Source of the DNA: Gammaproteobacteria bacterium
Lineage (GTDB): Bacteria; Pseudomonadota; Gammaproteobacteria; SZUA-21
NCBI GenBank assembly: GCA_003233345.1
Contig: QILK01000065.1
Span: 1-48,886 of the forward strand
DNA length: 48,886 nt
Direction: 5' to 3'
Numbering within the stretch: the stretch's first letter is position 1; every line of letters starts with the position of its first letter. Below the pieces are notes generated by a model. It did not search any database. It saw only the letters and a list, made by a program, of their open reading frames with translations, and had not been told where the DNA came from. The position numbers were made by a program, and so were the translations under genes. Below are positions 44,224-48,886 of the stretch, in pieces.

Positions 44224-44669
44224 TTGCTTGCCAGACGATCAATCTCGTTTTTTAATTCTAAAATCAGGGGTAGATCGCGCTCAATCTCAAATTTGACATA
44301 GTTCTTATACTTCCATGGACCATGTTCCTGGTATTCTTTTGGTTCATTGCTAAAACGAGGAATAATATGCACGTGAAGTACTGGGTCCTTATTACCTAAC
44401 AACAAATAGTTACATTTTGCGGCACCGGTAATGTTAGTAATCGCTTTGCCAACCACTAACATATCGTCAAAAAATCTGTTCCTAACGTCTTTATCCAGAT
44501 CGGCGATAGTATTGATAACGGGCTCAGCCACCAACAAACAACAACCTTTTAATACTTGGTTTAACCCTAGAAACACCCAACCAGAATTAACCTGGGTTAT
44601 CGTCGTTGGGTTGGACCCCGAATGAGCATATTCGAGTGCGAGCTCAATATCTGTGACAGCGCAATTCAT
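44220..44669 (-). CDS. HIT family nucleotide hydrolase/transferase
   Basis: Histidine-triad proteins hydrolyse nucleotide conjugates such as diadenosine polyphosphates. The 149-residue protein has the core VLHVHIIPRF, matching the Fhit-like H-x-H-x-H-x2-PR motif. The catalytic middle His and the last His are kept, while the first position is Val. Upstream GWVFLGLNQVLKGCCLLVAEP and FFDDMLVVGKAITNITGAAKCNYLLLGN fit the fold. A CCGGAGG ribosome site precedes ATG 44669. The TAG stop is part of a REP. It lies 86 bases after fliT; a link to motility is not expected from the family. Confidence 0.88.
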   Translation of the reverse strand: MNCAVTDIELALEYAHSGSNPTTITQVNSGWVFLGLNQVLKGCCLLVAEPVINTIADLDKDVRNRFFDDMLVVGKAITNITGAAKCNYLLLGNKDPVLHVHIIPRFSNEPKEYQEHGPWKYKNYVKFEIERDLPLILELKNEIDRLASK

Positions 44670-44755
44670 TAATATCGCCTCCGGTTCTGCTGAAGAATCC
44701 CCAAATAAATAGCTGACATAGTTATAGCGATTTCTTCAATAAAGAGGTTTCATGC

Positions 44756-45088
44756 CTAACTATTATCCAAATATGCATTTGACACTTTTTGGCCAACGCT
44801 AATTGTATTTAACTCACCTGAAATATCTTTTATAACACTATGACCTTTACGCATTAATGTTTTGTCTAAATTTAGAATTTCATTGATGCCCGACTCTACC
44901 GTTTTTGCCTCTTCCAGGCTGATTTTATCTGCAAAAAAAACCAGCAGCATTTCCTGCCGCTGTTTTTGCAACGTTGATATTTTCTCCCAGTCACTTTTAT
45001 CGGCTAAAAATACCATTTGCCGGGATATCGATAAAATTTTCTTAAACAATTGTTCCCTGTCTTCATCCCTGACCTGATGCTCAATCAT
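44756..45088 (-). CDS. fliT: Flagellar export chaperone FliT-like protein
   Basis: FliT is a small helical chaperone of the cap protein FliD. From ATG 45088 the product has 110 residues, all helical and charged (EHQVRDEDREQLFKKIL; KSDWEKISTLQKQRQEML, the typical FliT-like W-x3-x2-L-x2-QR stretch). The frame is open to 45238 but the upstream part would overlap fliS by 119 bases; ATG 45088 has an AGGG site about eight bases before it and gives the usual size. Position after fliS supports the call. Confidence 0.75.
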   Translation of the reverse strand: MIEHQVRDEDREQLFKKILSISRQMVFLADKSDWEKISTLQKQRQEMLLVFFADKISLEEAKTVESGINEILNLDKTLMRKGHSVIKDISGELNTISVGQKVSNAYLDNS

Positions 45089-45119
45089 TGTAATTTCCCT
45101 ATTAAATTTAAAAACAAAC

Positions 45120-45602
45120 TCATGCACTTTCATCAAAACTTGGTTTATTAGCACCCTCATCACCATGTTGCTCGTCCTGATTTTGCTTCGGCGCATTCTG
45201 TCCAGCATCCGGCTGGTCAGAAATTCCATCCCAACCATTTTTTATGGTTGCTAGTAAATCTGAAACTTCATCAAGCTTTTCCGATTCGTTATTGACATTG
45301 GCTGCTAATAATTGACCTTGCATATGTTCATATAAATCGTCAAGATTCTTAGCTAACTCACCGCCAACTTCAAAATCCAGACTCGACTGCAATCCCTGAA
45401 CGATCGAAATCGCTTTGGAAATCTGCTCACCTTTACACGCAATTTCACCACGAAGCATACAGCCTTTGGCTTTGGCAATTTTCTCCAGTGCACCATCGAA
45501 CAATAATTGTATTAACCGGTGTGGTGATGCTGACTCCACGCCAGATTTTGCGTTGACCTGTGCATACTGGTTGATAGGACTACGGGGATTGGTATAGCTC
45601 AT
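45120..45602 (-). CDS. fliS: Flagellin export chaperone FliS
   Basis: FliS binds the C-terminal helix of flagellin and prevents early polymerisation. The 160-residue protein begins with PINQYAQVNAKSGVESASPHRLIQLLFDGAL, the conserved FliS opening (split across 45500-45590), followed by four helices. A 35-residue acidic, Gln/Asn-rich tail (AGQNAPKQNQDEQHGDEG) extends beyond the usual 125-130 residues. It lies 76 bases after fliD. Confidence 0.94.
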   Translation of the reverse strand: MSYTNPRSPINQYAQVNAKSGVESASPHRLIQLLFDGALEKIAKAKGCMLRGEIACKGEQISKAISIVQGLQSSLDFEVGGELAKNLDDLYEHMQGQLLAANVNNESEKLDEVSDLLATIKNGWDGISDQPDAGQNAPKQNQDEQHGDEGANKPSFDESA

Positions 45603-45678
45603 AATTTAACACCAGATTTTCCTTATCTATTTTTGCATTAATGATATCGAAGCAATATCAGGGCCAGTTGACAAATGA

Positions 45679-47715
45679 TTACTTTTTAGACCCTATCGTT
45701 GGAAGCGAATCGAGTTGACTCTGTAAAAACGAACCGGTCGAATTAAGCCGATTCAATAAGCCATCCAGTGCGACGAACTGGCTTCTAATACGTTCTTCAA
45801 TGGCTGCGACGCGTCGATTCAACTGTTCACGCTGATCAGTAATATTATCAATACCGTTTTCAAGACCATCTATTTTTGCTTTTAACGAACTACTGCTTCC
45901 TAAAATATCCGTTATCACTGAACTCAGTGAATCAGCCACCCCGCGGCTAAAGTCCAAAAATCCTCGATCACCGAGTGTACCACCGGTTATTTCCAGCTTT
46001 AATCCATTGGCAACACCACCCGCCGTTAAAAATTGGCCGGAACCGATTGCCGGTTGCCCGTTAATTGTGCCGCCAACATCAACACCAATAACGCCGGCAC
46101 CAACCGACAACCCTAGTGTCGACAAGGTATTGCTACCAACCGCGCCAATTGAGATCTTAGAGGCACTGCCATAGGTATCGGAGCTGATAGAAAATGTATT
46201 ATCGGTATTAAACTTTACAAAAGCCGATGAACCCTTATCTTTCAGTGTATCGTCGCTATTGATTAGACTCTGCATCTGCAACGCAAGTTCAGCACCGGTA
46301 TAGCTACCCTGTGTCAAGGTAATGGTTGCCGATTGAACGCCATCGATCTGTACACTAAATGTATCATTGTTACCATCGATAACAATCGACCCTGAATACG
46401 AAAATGTTGCACCGGTAACAGTGCCCTGAGTGGCCAGTTGGGAAATATTAACAGCATAGCTACCCGGCTGAGTATCGCTACGAGAACTGACATAGCTAAT
46501 ATCATTATCGTTAATAGTACCGGACACGGAAAACAACTTTTCAATAACATTGATGCCTTTATCTAACGCATTTTTATATTTATCACTATCCAATGTCAAT
46601 GAACCATCTCTCTCGGTTTGGATACCAATACTGGCAAGCGATTTATAATCCCCAACGATACTCTTTACTTCGTTAGTGATCTCATTTCTCAGGCGTGAAA
46701 CTATGCTTCGTATGGCTGAATCGCCGATTAGGATACCCGATTGCTCTGATTCCGCATCGTAATTGGATACCTGATTAACTATCTCCAGCAAGCTGTTATA
46801 TTCAGCAATAAACGCATTAACGTTGTTTTTTGCAAGCGCTTCATTGGTACTTACGTTTAAAGCAATTCCTTGTCCCGCAGATACCTTTTTAAGATCGAGT
46901 GTAATGCCTTCGATCACATCGGTGATAGTATTGCTGGCTCGAAAAACCTGTAATCCATTAATCGCAATATCGGCATCTTGGGCAGTATTAATTTCTGATA
47001 AATTTTGACCCGAGCCAACGCCTGCTTCCGGATCATAGGCGATCTGTGATAAACCACTGGTATCGGTGTTAGTTGGTGATCCACCCTCTTCGGCAACCGT
47101 TACCTTTAAGCTATTTGCAGCACCGGTATCATCAGAAGTAAATACCAGCTTATAAGGAATACCGTCTGCACTGCCGGTATTGATAACGGCTGCTGTTACA
47201 CCAATATTTGCGGCATTAACGGCATCGCGAATACCTTCCAAACTATTATTGCTGGAATCTATGACCACACCCTTGGTCGGTTTATCAGCATTCGTCGTAA
47301 AACTGCCACCATTTAAGGTTCCAAAACTAAAGGTCAGGGTACCTGTGCCAATCACACTTTTCGCGTCTATAAACCCAGAACTACTTAGCGAATGTGCTTG
47401 CGCGAGTGTATCGACCTTTATCTGGTACTTTCCCGCAGAGGCATTACTCGATGCGACGGCAGTAAAAATATCAGTATCATCAGAATTGGCATCGACACTT
47501 TGGAATGACGACGATGATTTTAATTGATTTACGGTACTTTGAAGCGAAGATAAACTACCCTTCACTGTACCAAATGCAGATAGTCGCGCCTGTAATTGCG
47601 CTTCCTTAAAATCCAGACGGTTGGTTTTTGGTGTCCGCTCAGCATCCACCAACGCGGTGACCAATCCCCCTATATCGAGCCCGGAACCTAACCCTGAAAA
47701 AGATATATTAGACAT
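45679..47715 (-). CDS. fliD: Flagellar cap protein FliD
   Basis: FliD forms the filament cap that inserts flagellin subunits. The 678-residue protein starts ISFSGLGSGLDIGGLVTALV, the conserved FliD opening, and its C-terminal part carries the coiled coil REQLNRRVAAIEERIRSQFVALDG. Gly/Ser/Thr-rich surface domains fill the middle; at 678 residues it is longer than the roughly 450-480 residues common in the family. A sigma-54 promoter lies about 38 bases upstream. Confidence 0.95.
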   Translation of the reverse strand: MSNISFSGLGSGLDIGGLVTALVDAERTPKTNRLDFKEAQLQARLSAFGTVKGSLSSLQSTVNQLKSSSSFQSVDANSDDTDIFTAVASSNASAGKYQIKVDTLAQAHSLSSSGFIDAKSVIGTGTLTFSFGTLNGGSFTTNADKPTKGVVIDSSNNSLEGIRDAVNAANIGVTAAVINTGSADGIPYKLVFTSDDTGAANSLKVTVAEEGGSPTNTDTSGLSQIAYDPEAGVGSGQNLSEINTAQDADIAINGLQVFRASNTITDVIEGITLDLKKVSAGQGIALNVSTNEALAKNNVNAFIAEYNSLLEIVNQVSNYDAESEQSGILIGDSAIRSIVSRLRNEITNEVKSIVGDYKSLASIGIQTERDGSLTLDSDKYKNALDKGINVIEKLFSVSGTINDNDISYVSSRSDTQPGSYAVNISQLATQGTVTGATFSYSGSIVIDGNNDTFSVQIDGVQSATITLTQGSYTGAELALQMQSLINSDDTLKDKGSSAFVKFNTDNTFSISSDTYGSASKISIGAVGSNTLSTLGLSVGAGVIGVDVGGTINGQPAIGSGQFLTAGGVANGLKLEITGGTLGDRGFLDFSRGVADSLSSVITDILGSSSSLKAKIDGLENGIDNITDQREQLNRRVAAIEERIRSQFVALDGLLNRLNSTGSFLQSQLDSLPTIGSKK

Positions 47716-47753
47716 ATCTATTTACTCTAACAATATTGAATAACACAATGGCA

Positions 47754-47768
47754 GCAATTAAGATGCCA
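47754..47768 (-). promoter_or_regulatory. Sigma-54 promoter for fliD
   Basis: The minus strand reads TGGCATCTTAATTGC, one base from TGGCAC-N5-TTGC. Its -24 end directly touches the GTAG head of a REP doublet that begins at 47769. Confidence 0.78.
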
Positions 47769-47932
47769 GTAGCCCGGACTTCGCGCAGCGAACGCCGGGG
47801 GAAAGAATAACCCTTTTTAATTCAGACAAAATTCTACGACCGCCTGTCTGACGGAATGTTCTTGCACATTCGGAGTTCGCTGATATCGCCCTGTTCGTTT
47901 CCCCGGCGTTCGCTTCGCGAAGTCCGGGCTAC
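47769..47932. repeat. REP doublet (REPIN) copy 5
   Basis: Inverted REPs (GTAG head at 47769; CTAC end at 47932) flank a spacer of the same subfamily as 33579 (AATTCAGACAAAATTCTACG; CTGTTCGTTT). It lies between flaG and the fliD promoter. Confidence 0.93.
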
Positions 47933-48018
47933 ATTGCTGGTTTCCCCGGCGTTCGCTTCGCGAAGTCCGGGCTACATTGCTGGTTTCCCCGGCGTTCGCT
48001 TTGCGAAGTCCGAGTTAC
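47933..48018. repeat. Tandem REP amplification, 43-bp period
   Basis: Two further REPs follow the doublet in the same orientation, each preceded by ATTGCTGGTTTC, with ends at 47975 and 48018, giving a 43-bp unit. The last one is decayed (TTTGCGAAGTCCGAGTTAC). The run ends 13 bases from the flaG stop. Confidence 0.93.
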
Positions 48019-48030
48019 TCTGGACCGCCG

Positions 48031-48453
48031 TTAAACTTTCTCGCTTAACAGCAGGTTTGTTGGTAATTCTTCCATAACTTCTTCCAGGGCACGGGATATT
48101 TCCAAAATTTCTGCTGACGGTATTTGCCGGATTAACTCACCCGAATCACTGTCCACTACCCTGACTACGGTCTCTCCACTGTCTTCATCAATGCTGAATT
48201 GTAGATCGCGACTAATCTGGCTAACAACTTCTTGCACCCGGTCTACCGCTTCCGTAACGTTCTGATTATTAGTTGACTCACCTTCTGGTGAAATTGCTTG
48301 TATCGGTTCTCGCTCATTTACAGTTGCAGCTGAACTCGCTTTAACTGTCTCTGAAACGCTTTCTGTTGTTTTTTTTACTTCGGGTTTCAATGCTTCTGAC
48401 TGCTTGATTACTTCCGATCCGTGGATGCCCGTTATCGTATTACTTGGCATCAC
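48031..48453 (-). CDS. flaG: FlaG family flagellar protein
   Basis: FlaG proteins affect filament length and lie beside fliD in polar flagellates. The 140-residue protein has a variable N-terminal half and the conserved C-terminal domain LQFSIDEDSGETVVRVVD and GELIRQIPSAEILEISRAL. A GAGG ribosome site is about nine bases before ATG 48453. It lies 82 bases after fliC, across two hairpins. The exact molecular role is unsettled. Confidence 0.92.
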   Translation of the reverse strand: MMPSNTITGIHGSEVIKQSEALKPEVKKTTESVSETVKASSAATVNEREPIQAISPEGESTNNQNVTEAVDRVQEVVSQISRDLQFSIDEDSGETVVRVVDSDSGELIRQIPSAEILEISRALEEVMEELPTNLLLSEKV

Positions 48454-48480
48454 AATTACCTCGACTGAATTTCAGATACC

Positions 48481-48504
48481 ACCCAGGGTTTTTCAACCCC
48501 GGGT
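48481..48504 (-). terminator. Hairpin after fliC, stem of 10 with a GAAA loop
   Basis: The minus-strand RNA reads ACCCGGGGUU-GAAA-AACCCUGGGU, a ten-pair stem with one G-U pair. No T-run follows, so it is more likely a partial terminator, attenuator or 3'-end stabiliser between fliC and flaG than a classic terminator. Confidence 0.6.
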
Positions 48505-48513
48505 GACCTTGCC

Positions 48514-48530
48514 GAGTCCTTTCGGAGACT
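48514..48530 (-). other. Small bulged hairpin next to the fliC stop
   Basis: On the minus strand AGTCTCC-GAAA-GGACT can fold with a two-base bulge and a GAAA loop, six bases after the fliC stop codon and ten bases before the larger hairpin. Confidence 0.35.
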
Positions 48531-48535
48531 TCCTA

Positions 48536-48886
48536 TTACTGTAATAAAGACAATACTAACTGTGGCAATGAGTTTGCCTGCGACAGGATAGATACACCTG
48601 CTTGTTGCAATATCTGCGCTCTGGTTAATGCAGCTGTTTCAGCAGCATAGTCTGTATCCAGAATTCGTGAACGCGCAGCGCTCAAGTTTTCAGAAGTAGC
48701 CGCCAAGTTAGCAATGGTCGATTCAAACCGGTTTTGCACCGCACCCAAGTCACCCCGGATACTGTTAACCTGGTCCAAAGCACCATCGATCAGCGAGATC
48801 GCTGAGTTGGCACCAGCAACTGTCGAAATATCAACTGTGTTGATTGAGCTCAGAGTTGCGCTTGCAGTTTGAAGACCTGCTTTAGC
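48536..48886 (-). CDS. fliC: Flagellin, C-terminal part (cut by window edge)
   Basis: Flagellin is the filament subunit. The 116 residues visible are the C-terminal D1/D0 helices: [40 protein letters not shown], then [20 protein letters not shown] and the ending [10 protein letters not shown]. The frame runs without a start to the right edge of the window, so the N-terminal part lies outside. It is the first gene of the fliC-flaG-fliD-fliS-fliT series. Confidence 0.97.
   Translation of the reverse strand, partial: AKAGLQTASATLSSINTVDISTVAGANSAISLIDGALDQVNSIRGDLGAVQNRFESTIANLAATSENLSAARSRILDTDYAAETAALTRAQILQQAGVSILSQANSLPQLVLSLLQ

Noticed and set aside
45089-45238. A longer FliT starting at 45238 or 45133
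   Set aside because: The extra part overlaps fliS and lacks a ribosome site, while ATG 45088 has one and gives the usual FliT size.
47901-48018. Short regularly spaced repeats that might look like a CRISPR array
   Set aside because: The spacing sequence is the same in each unit (ATTGCTGGTTTC), so there are no unique spacers, no cas genes are present, and the repeat is the REP found across the window.

Overview
This window is a flagellar and chemotaxis chromosomal region from a gammaproteobacterium with a polar-flagellum regulatory plan. It carries FleQ/FleS/FleR, the polar-site genes flhF and fleN, a fliA-cheYZAB-motCD-cheW block, and flaG-fliD-fliS-fliT behind a flagellin gene, all in the Pseudomonas/Marinobacter-type order. 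The DNA is moderately AT-rich. No rRNA, tRNA, CRISPR array or transposase gene was seen. I cannot place the organism below class level from this sequence.

Left flank (1-6443): the start of glgC (minus) faces away from glgB (plus), giving a glycogen-synthesis pair. mogA (molybdenum cofactor) converges on glgB. Next come the three parts of the poorly understood AmmeMemoRadiSam system: a radical SAM enzyme (minus), divergent from a Memo-family protein and an AMMECR1-family protein (plus).

Flagellar region (6444-48886): nearly everything is on the minus strand, so transcription runs from high to low coordinates. In that order it reads: the 3' end of fliC, flaG, fliD, fliS, fliT; a non-canonical block (HIT protein, Cys-rich helical-repeat secreted protein, degenerate hybrid histidine kinase, GH25 lysozyme remnant on the plus strand, atypical PilZ protein); the regulators fleQ, fleS, fleR; fliE-F-G-H-I-J (basal body, switch, export ATPase); fliK; fliL-M-N-O-P-Q-R-flhB; flhA-flhF-fleN-fliA; cheY-cheZ-cheA-cheB-motC-motD; cheW, a 54-codon small gene, a DUF2802 gene and a membrane pentapeptide-repeat gene. 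Many genes overlap by 1-14 bases, indicating tight translational coupling.

Regulation visible in the sequence: sigma-54 (-24/-12) promoters lie upstream of fleS, fliD, fliK (perfect TGGCAC-N5-TTGC), fliL and flhA. This fits the known hierarchy in which FleQ and FleR activate sigma-54 promoters, with FliA and anti-polarity factors acting later.

The most distinctive feature is a family of REP palindromes (about 31 bp, 5' GTAG head) mostly arranged as about 157-164 bp inverted doublets (REPINs). There are five doublets, two solo copies, one degenerate half and a small tandem amplification. They sit at operon boundaries. Two of them supply the stop codon of the neighbouring gene (fleR and the HIT gene), one abuts a sigma-54 promoter, one lies in the translation-initiation region of fliI, and one marks the break point of a truncated lysozyme gene. 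No RAYT transposase that could mobilise them is in the window.
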